Shown in pieces: positions 17,521 through 25,777 of a stretch of DNA of 64,000 bases. This DNA is from Brevibacillus choshinensis. Its GTDB lineage: Bacteria; Bacillota; Bacilli; Brevibacillales; Brevibacillaceae. A model generated the notes under the pieces. The model did no database searches and was not told the origin of the DNA. It saw only the letters and a list, made by a program, of their open reading frames with translations. Position numbers and translations under genes: made by a program. The stretch spans positions 5,156,501 to 5,220,500 of the forward strand of contig NZ_CP069127.1 in the NCBI RefSeq assembly GCF_016811915.1, given 5' to 3'. The number at the start of each line of letters is the position of its first letter. Position 1 is the stretch's first letter.

Positions 17521-18180
17521 ATGATTTTCCACCCCATTGACATGGATACCTGGAGCCGAAAGCCTTATTTCGACCATTATCTGCACAGCGTCAGATGCAC
17601 CTTTAGCATGACTGCCAACATCGATATTACCCGGATGCTCCCCGATCTGAAGAACAGTGGATTCAAGCTGTATCCGGCCTTGATTCACATGCTCACGACG
17701 GTTGTAAACCGCCACATGGAGCTTAGGATGGGCTATGATCCGGATGGCAGCGTAGGGTATTGGGAAAGCATGTCTCCCAGCTACACCATTTTCCACGAGG
17801 ACGACAAGACATTCAGCAGCATCTGGACCGAGCACCACGATGACTTTCCCGTTTTTCACGGTCGCTATTTGGACGATCTCGCTGCGTTCGGCCAGATCAA
17901 GCAGTTCACCCCGAAGCCCCATGAACCAGGAAACACGTTTCCCATCTCGTGCCTCCCGTGGGTTAGCTTTACGGGATTCAACTTGAACATCTACGACGAG
18001 GGGACCTACCTCTCCCCGATCTTCACCATAGGAAAATACTTCAGGCACTCTGACAGCATCCTGCTGCCTTTAGCGGTGCAAATGCATCACGCCGTGTGCG
18101 ACGGATACCATGCCAGCTTGCTTGTCCAAGAGATGCAGGCATTAGCTGATGATGCCCCGGCCTGGCTTCCTGCGAAGTAA
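17521..18180 (+). CDS. cat: Type A chloramphenicol acetyltransferase
   Basis: 219 residues, exactly the usual CatA length. The enzyme inactivates chloramphenicol by acetyl transfer from acetyl-CoA and acts as a cytoplasmic trimer. The catalytic motif MHHAVCDGYH is near residue 188, with His190 as the general base of HxxxDG; the N-terminus has the typical W-x-R-K-x-YFDHY pattern and FPISCLPWVSF is the substrate-side loop. The true start is ATG 17521; the in-frame extension upstream runs through the attenuator. Nothing nearby suggests a transposon, so this appears to be a resident chromosomal cat. A strong terminator follows. Confidence 0.93.
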   Translation: MIFHPIDMDTWSRKPYFDHYLHSVRCTFSMTANIDITRMLPDLKNSGFKLYPALIHMLTTVVNRHMELRMGYDPDGSVGYWESMSPSYTIFHEDDKTFSSIWTEHHDDFPVFHGRYLDDLAAFGQIKQFTPKPHEPGNTFPISCLPWVSFTGFNLNIYDEGTYLSPIFTIGKYFRHSDSILLPLAVQMHHAVCDGYHASLLVQEMQALADDAPAWLPAK

Positions 18181-18202
18181 CGTAGCGAATCGATCGTCAT
18201 AC

Positions 18203-18244
18203 AGCGACAGCCCGGTGCATGAGAGTCATGCCCGGGCTGTCGCT
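18203..18244 (+). terminator. Rho-independent terminator of cat
   Basis: AGCGACAGCCCGG (18203-18215) pairs perfectly over 13 bp with CCGGGCTGTCGCT (18232-18244), followed by TTGTTTGTC. It lies between the convergent cat and yunB genes. Confidence 0.87.
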
Positions 18245-18262
18245 TTGTTTGTCTTCCCATGT

Positions 18263-18997
18263 TTACGGTTGCTCTGGTGCGTCTGGCACCGTTTGACCCT
18301 GCGGCGTCTGCGCTCTCGGAACATCCGGCTTTCCTTCGGGGTTGTTGTACAAATACTGAGGCACATCTCCGACGATGAGCGAGTGCGTGATCGGGATTCT
18401 CGTGGTCACAGTCTGCTCGTCGGTAGCGAAAGGGACGACGATGCGCAGGTCTACTTCCACGTAAATGTAGACGGTCGCCAGCACCATGTTGATGCCCGCT
18501 TCCTTCAGCTCGGTCTCCAGCTTGGTCTTGACCGACCCGATCGGCATGAACGTAATCGGCAAGTCCGGCCCCAAATTGGCCAGAAAGCTGTTCCCCGTCG
18601 CGAGTCCGAGCGGGATCGTACGGTCTACCTTTTCCGCCTCGAATTCCTGCAGCTTGTTTTGAATGCGGGAAGTGGTTTCCCCCACGATCCGCGCATACTC
18701 CTTGAAATTAAACTGATACGCCTGAATCTGCCCCTGGTTGTCTTTTTCAATCTTCACGATTTGATTAAAGTCGACGCCTTGTTGGGAAATCCGCTTGGTT
18801 ACTGCGTCCGTAATTGCTTCCTTGGCCAACTGCTCCGTTTTTTGCGAAGCCAGGATCAAGAGCGTCGGCTCGAGCCGTTTTTCCAGGAAAACCAGCGTTT
18901 GTATCGACAGGACCAAAAAAATGACCACCGCGATAAAAAACGCCTTCGTTCGGGAAAGCGGGTTCTTCCAACGCCGACGGGGTCGAAACATCGCCAC
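18263..18997 (-). CDS. yunB: Sporulation protein YunB
   Basis: About 244 residues from GTG 18997, 8 bases after GGAGG; ATG 18991 is the alternative. A basic N-terminus (FRPRRRWKNPLSRTK) precedes one membrane helix (AFFIAVVIFLVLSIQTLVFL, ~20-40), after which the protein is extracytoplasmic. The body contains the YunB landmarks ASQKTEQLAKEAITDAV, IPLGLATGNSFLANLGPDLPI and TRIPITHSLIVGDVPQYLYN. YunB is needed for full sporulation in B. subtilis, where it sits next to lytH; its biochemical role is unknown. The last ~20 residues are Pro/Gln-rich. Confidence 0.9.
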   Translation of the reverse strand: MAMFRPRRRWKNPLSRTKAFFIAVVIFLVLSIQTLVFLEKRLEPTLLILASQKTEQLAKEAITDAVTKRISQQGVDFNQIVKIEKDNQGQIQAYQFNFKEYARIVGETTSRIQNKLQEFEAEKVDRTIPLGLATGNSFLANLGPDLPITFMPIGSVKTKLETELKEAGINMVLATVYIYVEVDLRIVVPFATDEQTVTTRIPITHSLIVGDVPQYLYNNPEGKPDVPRAQTPQGQTVPDAPEQP

Positions 18998-19048
18998 GCC
19001 CGTCACCTCCCAATTGGTACATCCTATGGCCTATGGGAGGAAAAAAGA

Positions 19049-20203
19049 CTATCGTTTCCGCAGATAAAAGCTGCCCAAGCCCAGCAATCCCAGCAGGAAT
19101 AGCAATTGTGCCAGCGCGACCATCCCGAACAAGCCGGTCCAGGCAGCCAGAGGCGGAGCAGCGACAAATCCGATAAAAAATCCGATTCGGCTAAGCAAGC
19201 TCTGGACGCCCATGACTCTGCCGCGAATGTGGTTGTCTGCCTGCTGGAGCAGCGTGCTCTCGTATACTTGTGCCGCTCCCGCAAACAAGCCGGCAACAGC
19301 CAGCAAAGCGAGAACGCTCACCCTTGTGGTCCCTGCAAAAGCGAGCATGACGACCAGGGCGAGCAGGAGAAAAGCCCCGAACATCCCCTCTTCCTTCTTC
19401 ACGCGGAGTCGCCCGGCAACAAAAGACCCTGCCATCCCACCCAGACTCATCATGGACCACATCAACCCATGCAAGGCAGCATCAGCCGACGCGAGCTGTT
19501 CGGCCAAAAAGGGCAGCCCGTAGTTATGGGCGGACGTACTGAGCGACTCGAACAAAGCTAGCAGACTGATGACCAGAAGAATCGGCTGCTTCGCCAAATA
19601 AAGGAGTGTCTCCCGAAACCCTGCCCCTTCTGATGCATTCACCTTGGCTATGGCAGGCTCTGCTCGTTCCCACCTCATCCGGGTCAGCGCGGCAGCTGAC
19701 ACGAGAAAGCTGGCTGCATCGCAGGCAATCACGAGCGAATACCCAACGTGGCTGGTCAAAAACCCGCCGAGGGCAAAGCCGACGATCCCGACCACCGACT
19801 CCAAGCGGACCGTTAATCCGTTGATCCTGACGAGCTCATCTCGTTCAAACATCTGCGGCAAGGAAGATTGAAAGCTGATGTGAAACAGGCTGTACAGCAT
19901 GCCCTTGAAAAAAGCTGCTGCTACCACCACATACGGATTCGGGAAAAACACGATGGACAAAACGGCCAGTCCCGCTCCGATGTCGCTTGCGATCATTGCC
20001 CTGCGTCTGTCCACCCGATCGGCCAGCACACCAGCCGCCAGACTAAACAAGATCCCGCCTGCCTGACGCGCTACGAAGAAAGCCATCAGCCAAAACGCGC
20101 TGTGGTCAAAGGTGAAAATGAGCGCACTGCATGCTATCAAATCCATCCGCGATCCTAAGGAAGACAGCGCATGGACATACAAATACGTTTTCATCTGAAT
20201 CAT
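19049..20203 (-). CDS. MFS transporter
   Basis: 384 residues with about twelve membrane helices. The major facilitator loop motif GVLADRVDRRRAMI is near residue 60 and a second-half GRLRVKKEEG loop is near 265. The pattern fits the MFS_3/enterobactin-exporter-like group of drug or siderophore exporters. It has no operon partner; yunB lies 52 bases downstream with its own GGAGG site. The substrate is unknown. The upstream gap (20204-20430) shows no gene or clear promoter. Confidence 0.85.
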   Translation of the reverse strand: MIQMKTYLYVHALSSLGSRMDLIACSALIFTFDHSAFWLMAFFVARQAGGILFSLAAGVLADRVDRRRAMIASDIGAGLAVLSIVFFPNPYVVVAAAFFKGMLYSLFHISFQSSLPQMFERDELVRINGLTVRLESVVGIVGFALGGFLTSHVGYSLVIACDAASFLVSAAALTRMRWERAEPAIAKVNASEGAGFRETLLYLAKQPILLVISLLALFESLSTSAHNYGLPFLAEQLASADAALHGLMWSMMSLGGMAGSFVAGRLRVKKEEGMFGAFLLLALVVMLAFAGTTRVSVLALLAVAGLFAGAAQVYESTLLQQADNHIRGRVMGVQSLLSRIGFFIGFVAAPPLAAWTGLFGMVALAQLLFLLGLLGLGSFYLRKR

Positions 20204-20430
20204 GATTTATCCAAACCCCCTGATCGTCACAGGCGGTTTTAGATCGCACGCCCCCGTCTATCGGGTGCGCACACTGATTATGGCCGTTGACATGCACATG
20301 CCTCCTCGTTTTCGCGCTTTTCAAAAAGAACTGTCGTCGACAAACATGCGGGGGCGCTTCCCCAACTCGTCCTGCGCGGCGCATTGCACCGTATCTTCAT
20401 CTTATCAGCGAAGGCGCTGGTCCTGAAAGC

Positions 20431-20458
20431 AAAAAAACGCGAAGCATTTGCCCCGCGT
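20431..20458 (-). terminator. Terminator of the stalk-domain gene
   Basis: A short ACGCG/CGCGT stem (20437-20441 with 20454-20458) is followed on the minus strand by seven T, 19 bases after the stop. The stem is weak but the T run is good. Confidence 0.55.
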
Positions 20459-20476
20459 CTTTATAACCGTATCCTC

Positions 20477-22393
20477 TTATTTTCCCTCAGTGAATTGGAT
20501 GGAGTCCACGATCTTTTGCAAGCGCTGCTCCAGCGACTTGGTTTTGACCCATTCCGATATCGTGAAGGCGACCATGTATGCATTCTTTCCCTTTTCCAGC
20601 AAATAAAACTGTTTCTCAAACCGAATCCCATTGTCTTTTCCCACGAAGACCATCTTGTAGGCCTGAACTCCGGAGAGGGTGACCGCCTTGCTTTCCTTTT
20701 CCGTGTAGCCATAGGCCTCCGTATTTTCTTTTATGGATCGCTCTACTTCCTTGCGAGCATCAATGAGCTTGCCTGGAAGAGCAATAATCGTTGCGTACCC
20801 TCCGGCAAATTCGTACCCCCTAACGGATGCATCGCTTCGCATTTCCTTCCAATGCTCCGGGATGCTGATCGAGAATTGATAGGCAGGAAGCTTGAGGGTG
20901 GCCATCTGGTCCTTGTCGATCAGGTCATCGTCGGTGATTTCGCCCATTGACGGATTCATTGCGCTTTGATCGATCGTTAGCGATTGCTTGATCGTCTGGA
21001 TCAGCGCCGCAGTCTCCTGTGCGCTTGCCTCCGGATCATAGGCGACTTCTACGTAAACCTTGTAGTCCCCTTTGAAGAAAAAGAAGTCCAGCTCCGGGAT
21101 CCAGCCTGTGCCATCCGAACTGCTGACTTTCTGCTCTCTGGAAGGAACTCCCGCTATTGTCGAGGAGACAGTTGCGGGATCGATCTTCAAATAGTTTTCA
21201 TTCACGAGGTCGCGGTACATTTGTTCATGCCGCTTCACCCAGTCATCGAGCGTAAGCCCGTCTTCCTTGGAGGTAATCTTGATTTTCAACCACTGTTTGC
21301 CATTCTCGCTGGAGAATTGGGTGAACGACTGATTATAGTTATTTTGCCAATCAGCCGGAACCTTCACCTTCAAGCCGAAATCTTCGTCCTTATACCAACG
21401 ATAGTCTCCTTCGACGGTGGAAAGGTCCTTGACGGCTGCATCGCCCTTCGGAAAGGACATGGAAAAGCTGTCCAGCAAATCTTTATAGCTGCTGTACTTG
21501 GACGGATTGCGGAAATCCGCCTCGTCATGGATGACCAGCGTGACATAGAAGATGCGCGTTCCTTTTTGATAGGCCCTCTCTTCGTTGATAGAGCCGTTAT
21601 TGCCCTTGGAAATCAGGCGGGCATAGGGTTGCGCCGCATCATTCACATACCCTTTGGACAGCACTGAATATTCCGTAGAATCCACCAAACGGCTCAGCAG
21701 GCCCGTACCAGACAAATTCTCCGGCTGATCGTCTGCAATGTAAATGAAGAGTTCATACGCATCCTTGGCATCGCGGAAGCCGACGTAGTCTCCCTGGAAG
21801 CTTTGATCATCCATGATCAACCCTGTCGGATACTTCATTTTCCAGCCGTAGTAGCTGTCTCCCACCATCGTCTTTCCGAGGTCGCTATCCAAGGACACGT
21901 TGGTCGTGGTGGTTTCTCCTTGCTTCGCTCCCAGGATGCTGACGTCCTTTGTCTTTGCATCGATGACCACCTGCAGGCCCATCACTTGCGTCAAGAGGGT
22001 GAGCGGCACCATCGTTTTTCCGTTTTTCAGCTCGGGCGAAGCGGTCAGAGTCACCTCGTTGCCATTGATCCAAGCCAGCTTGCTGCCCGTTTTCAATTTG
22101 ATGACCTTCCCATTGTAAATGAGCTCGATCATCTGACTTTGGCTGTCGTATTGCAAGCCCGCTCCAAACGCAGCTGTCAGAAGACTGAGCGGAATCATCG
22201 TCGTATTCTGCGACAAGTAAGGCTGCTCGATCGCCATGTCTTGCCCGTTCACTTTTGCCTGCGCTGCATTCAATCTGAGTTTGACTTCCACTCTCTGGGG
22301 AGTCTGCTCAGCCGCCAGCACCGATTGATTTGTCCAAAGCGCTGCCGACAGCACAGCCGTTACGCAAAGCACTTGCCATTTCTTGTGAGCCAT
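20477..22393 (-). CDS. Secreted stalk-domain (copper amine oxidase N-like) protein
   Basis: 638 residues. A signal peptide (MAHKKWQVLCVTAVLSAALW, cleavage near VLAAEQ) leads to two copies of the stalk/Cu-amine-oxidase-N motif at residues ~40-150: TTMIPLSLLTAAFGAGLQYD and KTMVPLTLLTQVMGLQVVID. The remaining ~480 residues contain three similar beta-rich segments, each with a W-x-x-x-M- or DFGLKVKVP-type start, resembling PsbP/lipoprotein-like domains; no catalytic motif is seen. Stalk proteins are abundant in Brevibacillus and Paenibacillus and are presumed cell-envelope proteins. It is preceded by an HtrA-like protease gene 29 bases upstream on the same strand, so the two may be co-transcribed. 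Confidence 0.8.
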   Translation of the reverse strand: MAHKKWQVLCVTAVLSAALWTNQSVLAAEQTPQRVEVKLRLNAAQAKVNGQDMAIEQPYLSQNTTMIPLSLLTAAFGAGLQYDSQSQMIELIYNGKVIKLKTGSKLAWINGNEVTLTASPELKNGKTMVPLTLLTQVMGLQVVIDAKTKDVSILGAKQGETTTTNVSLDSDLGKTMVGDSYYGWKMKYPTGLIMDDQSFQGDYVGFRDAKDAYELFIYIADDQPENLSGTGLLSRLVDSTEYSVLSKGYVNDAAQPYARLISKGNNGSINEERAYQKGTRIFYVTLVIHDEADFRNPSKYSSYKDLLDSFSMSFPKGDAAVKDLSTVEGDYRWYKDEDFGLKVKVPADWQNNYNQSFTQFSSENGKQWLKIKITSKEDGLTLDDWVKRHEQMYRDLVNENYLKIDPATVSSTIAGVPSREQKVSSSDGTGWIPELDFFFFKGDYKVYVEVAYDPEASAQETAALIQTIKQSLTIDQSAMNPSMGEITDDDLIDKDQMATLKLPAYQFSISIPEHWKEMRSDASVRGYEFAGGYATIIALPGKLIDARKEVERSIKENTEAYGYTEKESKAVTLSGVQAYKMVFVGKDNGIRFEKQFYLLEKGKNAYMVAFTISEWVKTKSLEQRLQKIVDSIQFTEGK

Positions 22394-22422
22394 CCCGTTC
22401 TTCCCCCATCCGTTGTCTCTCT

Positions 22423-23457
22423 TTATGGTTGTTTACCAAAAGTGACTTTGCGCTTGATCAGATCCCCGCCAGACTGTACCACGACCTCCACCGTTTGTCC
22501 CGGCAAATAACGCTTCAGCAGCTCATTGAACTCGACGAGCGTCGTGCAGGATGCCTGATTCACCGAGTAAATGACATCTCCTGCCCGAAAGCCCGCCTGC
22601 TCTGCTGGCGATCCGGGTTCTACCCGCGTGATGCGCAGCGGTTCTTTGGTGGGCAATCCGACCACGGCCGCCCAGCTTTCCTCGAGCTCTGCTCCCCAAT
22701 ACGGCCGGTTTACTTTTCCGTACGTGAAAAAATGGTTCATGACGTATTGCGCCGTATCTGCTGGAATAGCAAAGCTCAGATTATCGATCCCGACTGAGAC
22801 GAATTTCAAAGAGTTGACTCCGACTACCTCACCCCTGAGATTGACCAGGGGCCCCCCGCTGTTCCCAGGGTTGATCGAAGCATCCGTCTGAATCAGTCGA
22901 TAAGTTGAGCTGACCGATCGATTGACGCCACTGATGATCCCGGCTGATGCCGAATTTCGCAAGGATACGGAAATAGGGGTTCCGATCGCAACGACTGTCT
23001 CTCCGACTTTAATCGAATAGTTCGTCGCAAATTTGGCAGGTGTAAGTCCAGTAGCCGCGATCTTCACCAATGCCAAGTCGCTCTCCTCGTCCATATTGGT
23101 GACTGTCCCTGCGTACTGCTTGCCATCCACAGTGATGACCGTCAGATTGTCCATCTCTTTTACGACGTGGGCATTCGTCAAAATCCAGCCATCCGCTTTG
23201 ACGACAATCCCCGTTCCGTGGGCCAGATTAAACCGATTCTCCCTCGCAGATCCTCTCAGCTCCGGCTTCCCTACAATGGCGACGACGCTTGGGGAAACAC
23301 GCGCGATGACACCGGGAATATCCGTCATGGCTGCCGCAGGCGTCTTGGTCGTCGCAGCAGCTGGCGCCGTACCCGCTGCGTATGTCCCGGGAGTCGCGGC
23401 ATGCACGGTCAGCAGCACCAACAGGCTGCAAGCGAGCAGGCTACCTTTTCTCTTCAT
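22423..23457 (-). CDS. HtrA/DegP-like secreted serine protease with PDZ domain
   Basis: 344 residues from the ATG at 23457 with GGAGG 8 bases upstream. A signal peptide (KRKGSLLACSLLVLLTVHAA) is followed by a trypsin-like domain with the complete triad: His in LTNAHVV near 105, Asp in ESDLALVKI near 135, Ser in INPGNSGGPLVN near 212. A PDZ domain (ITRVEPGSPAEQAGFRAGDVIYSV) is at ~265-340. It has a cleavable signal rather than the membrane anchor of B. subtilis HtrA, so it may be released. It probably degrades misfolded secreted proteins and may be co-expressed with the downstream stalk protein. Confidence 0.9.
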   Translation of the reverse strand: MKRKGSLLACSLLVLLTVHAATPGTYAAGTAPAAATTKTPAAAMTDIPGVIARVSPSVVAIVGKPELRGSARENRFNLAHGTGIVVKADGWILTNAHVVKEMDNLTVITVDGKQYAGTVTNMDEESDLALVKIAATGLTPAKFATNYSIKVGETVVAIGTPISVSLRNSASAGIISGVNRSVSSTYRLIQTDASINPGNSGGPLVNLRGEVVGVNSLKFVSVGIDNLSFAIPADTAQYVMNHFFTYGKVNRPYWGAELEESWAAVVGLPTKEPLRITRVEPGSPAEQAGFRAGDVIYSVNQASCTTLVEFNELLKRYLPGQTVEVVVQSGGDLIKRKVTFGKQP

Positions 23458-23670
23458 CTCCTGATCCTCCATCTTTCTCATTTCTAGAAAACGCATGAGA
23501 CCTGATATTCATACCAAAAGGGCCGCTCTTCAGATAGAGGCGACCTATCTCTCCTGAAAAAACGCATTCGTCCTGTTGCAGACGTCCTCACCGTTCCTCT
23601 CAGCGTGTCATATCTTGATCGAAGGAAGCGCGTCTGCGTTGAACAAGATTACTACTTTGGGAGGATGCCC

Positions 23671-24153
23671 ATGATTCACGCCCTATTGGAAAAGGCTTTT
23701 CGTTCCTTGACTTGTCCGACCGCTGCGGAGCTAAGACAGGCCCTGGAGTCCCTGCCGATCGGCTTGGAATCCATCGCGCCTTACATTCCCGAACCGACGA
23801 ACCTTCCTTATGGACGAAAAGTCTTGCTCGCCACGGAGCATGTCGAAATCGTACTCATCTTGCTGCCTCCCGCTGAGGAATCAGCTCCCCATAACCATGG
23901 TGAATCATTCGGATGGGAATGGATCCTTTCCGGCGATCTCACCAACATCATCTATTCATTGGCAGAAGACGGACACGAGGTGCTTCCAGAGAAAATGGTT
24001 ACGGTCGGGGCAGGCGAATTCTGTTATGTCGCTCCCAAAGAGATCCACGCCATCCGTAATCAGGGTGAAACCCCCGTCGTCTCCCTCAATGCCTATACAC
24101 CACCACTGAATAAATGCAAGAAATATGAAAAAACAGGTAATGCTATAATTTAA
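23671..24153 (+). CDS. Cysteine dioxygenase family protein
   Basis: 160 residues from the ATG at 23671, with GGGAGG 6 bases upstream. It has the cupin fold of type I cysteine dioxygenase, with the three iron-binding His in PHNHGES (near 74-76) and KEIHAIRN (near 124). In place of the Cys of the eukaryotic Cys-Tyr crosslink there is a Gly, as in other bacterial enzymes. It oxidises cysteine to cysteine sulfinate. Its convergent neighbours are a TusA-like protein and a thiosulfate-type transporter, which makes this a small sulfur-metabolism locus. Confidence 0.85.
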   Translation: MIHALLEKAFRSLTCPTAAELRQALESLPIGLESIAPYIPEPTNLPYGRKVLLATEHVEIVLILLPPAEESAPHNHGESFGWEWILSGDLTNIIYSLAEDGHEVLPEKMVTVGAGEFCYVAPKEIHAIRNQGETPVVSLNAYTPPLNKCKKYEKTGNAII

Positions 24154-24170
24154 CATATGTACCTGTTTTT
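24129..24170 (+). terminator. Terminator overlapping the cysteine dioxygenase stop codon
   Basis: AAAAACAGGTA (24129-24139) pairs perfectly with TACCTGTTTTT (24160-24170). The TAA stop (24151-24153) lies inside the 20-base loop. Confidence 0.8.
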
Positions 24171-24184
24171 CCTTCCATGACTAT

Positions 24185-24256
24185 AGAAAACTCCCCTCCG
24201 CCAGGCAGCAAGCATCCGGATCGATGCGTGCTTGCACGTTGCCCAGCAGAGGGGAG
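24185..24256 (-). terminator. Long hairpin terminator of the tusA-like operon
   Basis: CTCCCCTC (24191-24198) and GAGGGGAG (24249-24256) form the outer stem, and GCAAGCA/TGCTTGC-type pairs form an inner stem. The minus-strand transcript exits into UUUUCU. Confidence 0.75.
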
Positions 24257-24269
24257 TCTGTCTATTTTT

Positions 24270-24494
24270 CTATTTCTTTTTCACCGTGATCGTCCAAGAA
24301 GCATCATCGAGCTGCTCATAATTCATTATGGAGTGCCCGGATTCCGCTGCCCAGCGCGGAATGCTCTCTGTCGCCTGCGTGCAGTCAAATTCAATCACCA
24401 GTTCATCACCGCTGGGCAATGTCTCCATCTTTTCTTTCGCCTCGATCAGCGGGAAGGGACATACCATGCCCAGCACAGCCAGTTTGTGTTGCAT
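24270..24494 (-). CDS. TusA/YeeD family sulfur-carrier protein
   Basis: 74 residues. The motif LGMVCPFPLIEAKEKM near residue 8 contains the invariant sulfur-accepting Cys of TusA (CPxP), and the rest follows the two-layer alpha/beta fold to the C-terminal TITVKKK. It would carry persulfide sulfur delivered from the thiosulfate uptake protein encoded 12 bases upstream. This transporter-TusA pairing is well known (YeeE-YeeD). Standalone TusA proteins in tRNA thiolation are the alternative, but the operon context favours thiosulfate use. Confidence 0.9.
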   Translation of the reverse strand: MQHKLAVLGMVCPFPLIEAKEKMETLPSGDELVIEFDCTQATESIPRWAAESGHSIMNYEQLDDASWTITVKKK

Positions 24495-24506
24495 CTACCT
24501 TTCCTC

Positions 24507-25577
24507 CTAAGCCGTTGTCATGCTTGCGCTATGTTGTTTCTTCGCTTGAATACGGGGGCGAACATACACGAAATACGAAGCCGTCCACGTACCCAAAATG
24601 ATAAAGATCAAGGAAACCCAGCCCTGCCACGTCATCATCGCTGTCATGACCAGACCGTTCCCAATCGAGCATCCGCCAGCCAGGCTTGCACCGAATCCCA
24701 TCAGGATCCCGCCGGAAAAACTGGAAACCGTCGTCTTTGCGTCTGGAGCACGGAAGCGGAACTCCCTGCTCGCCTTGGCCACAAGAAATGAACCAACCAG
24801 GATACCCAGAACGAGGAATACTCCCCAGTTCACGTATTTCTCACTGTTTCCTGTGACCAGATACTGCAAGATGTTTGCAGATGGCGTCGTGATTCCGAGC
24901 CCGGACATGCGACCGGTCGCTTCGCTCAACGGCCAAGCCAGCATAGCGATCAAGCCTACGAGAATCGCTGTCACGAATGGATGCCAGCGCTTTTCAAACA
25001 ACAGGTGAGACAGTCCGCTGCGCTTTGCTCGCAAAGCAGGGATAGCCACTTTCGGCTTGCGCAGCTGTTTGACAACCAACAATACCGTGATGGCTGCCAG
25101 GATCAGAACAAACGGCCAAACCGACAGGCCAAAGGTCGCCGGGATGGAATTGGTCGGCAAGGTGTAGACTTTGAAAGCGTCATTCAATGGAACCAGCACA
25201 CCGCTTTTCATGACAGCACTCATCAGCATGTACCCGAACAAGGCGATCCAGCTGCCAATCAAGCCTTCCCCTGCGCGATACCAGGTACCTGTCGCACATC
25301 CACCCGCGAGGACAATCCCTATCCCAAAAACAAAGGACCCGACGATCGTGCCCAGCCAAGCAAACCCGCCTGCCTTGAACTCAATCAATCCCAACTGGAT
25401 AAGTGCGAATACGCCTATACTTTGAATGGCTATCGCTATCAGCAAAGCGTAAAACATCCGATAATCCTTCGTTAAAAACATATCCCGGAAGCCGCCCGTC
25501 AAGCAAAAGCGACCTCGTTGCATGACAAAACCGAGCAATGCTCCGCACAACAAACCCGTAAAAATCATTTGTCCCAA
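24507..25577 (-). CDS. YeeE/YedE (TsuA-type) thiosulfate/sulfur transporter
   Basis: 356 residues from a TTG start at 25577, 9 bases after GGAGG; a more upstream TTG at 25607 precedes that site. About nine to ten hydrophobic segments are present. The three conserved Cys motifs of thiosulfate transporters are all there: QRGRFCLTGGFRD near 25, AGGCATGTWYRAGEG near 95 and LAGGCSIGNG near 310, through which thiosulfate is passed by transient hydrogen bonding. It shares an operon with the TusA-like gene, giving a complete uptake-and-relay module. Substrate assignment follows the family. Confidence 0.87.
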   Translation of the reverse strand: MGQMIFTGLLCGALLGFVMQRGRFCLTGGFRDMFLTKDYRMFYALLIAIAIQSIGVFALIQLGLIEFKAGGFAWLGTIVGSFVFGIGIVLAGGCATGTWYRAGEGLIGSWIALFGYMLMSAVMKSGVLVPLNDAFKVYTLPTNSIPATFGLSVWPFVLILAAITVLLVVKQLRKPKVAIPALRAKRSGLSHLLFEKRWHPFVTAILVGLIAMLAWPLSEATGRMSGLGITTPSANILQYLVTGNSEKYVNWGVFLVLGILVGSFLVAKASREFRFRAPDAKTTVSSFSGGILMGFGASLAGGCSIGNGLVMTAMMTWQGWVSLIFIILGTWTASYFVYVRPRIQAKKQHSASMTTA

Positions 25578-25710
25578 CTTTTTTGCCCTCCACCCGTATA
25601 ATTCCAAGTAAACTTATGAAGATTAACGTTTTTCATTTTAGCACAAAACAAAGCGGAGTCAACTCTTAAATCCGACAGCTCGACCCCGCTTTTCGGGTGA
25701 GAACAGCAAA

Positions 25711-25751
25711 CAAAACAAAGCACATCCCTGATGTAGATGGGATGTGCTTTG
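25711..25751 (-). terminator. Terminator of the hemAT-like gene
   Basis: CAAAGCACATCCC (25716-25728) pairs perfectly over 13 bp with GGGATGTGCTTTG (25739-25751). On the minus strand TTTTGTTTG follows. It is 27 bases after the gene. Confidence 0.87.
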
Positions 25752-25777
25752 CGGAAGAACCAGTCATTCCTGTTTGA

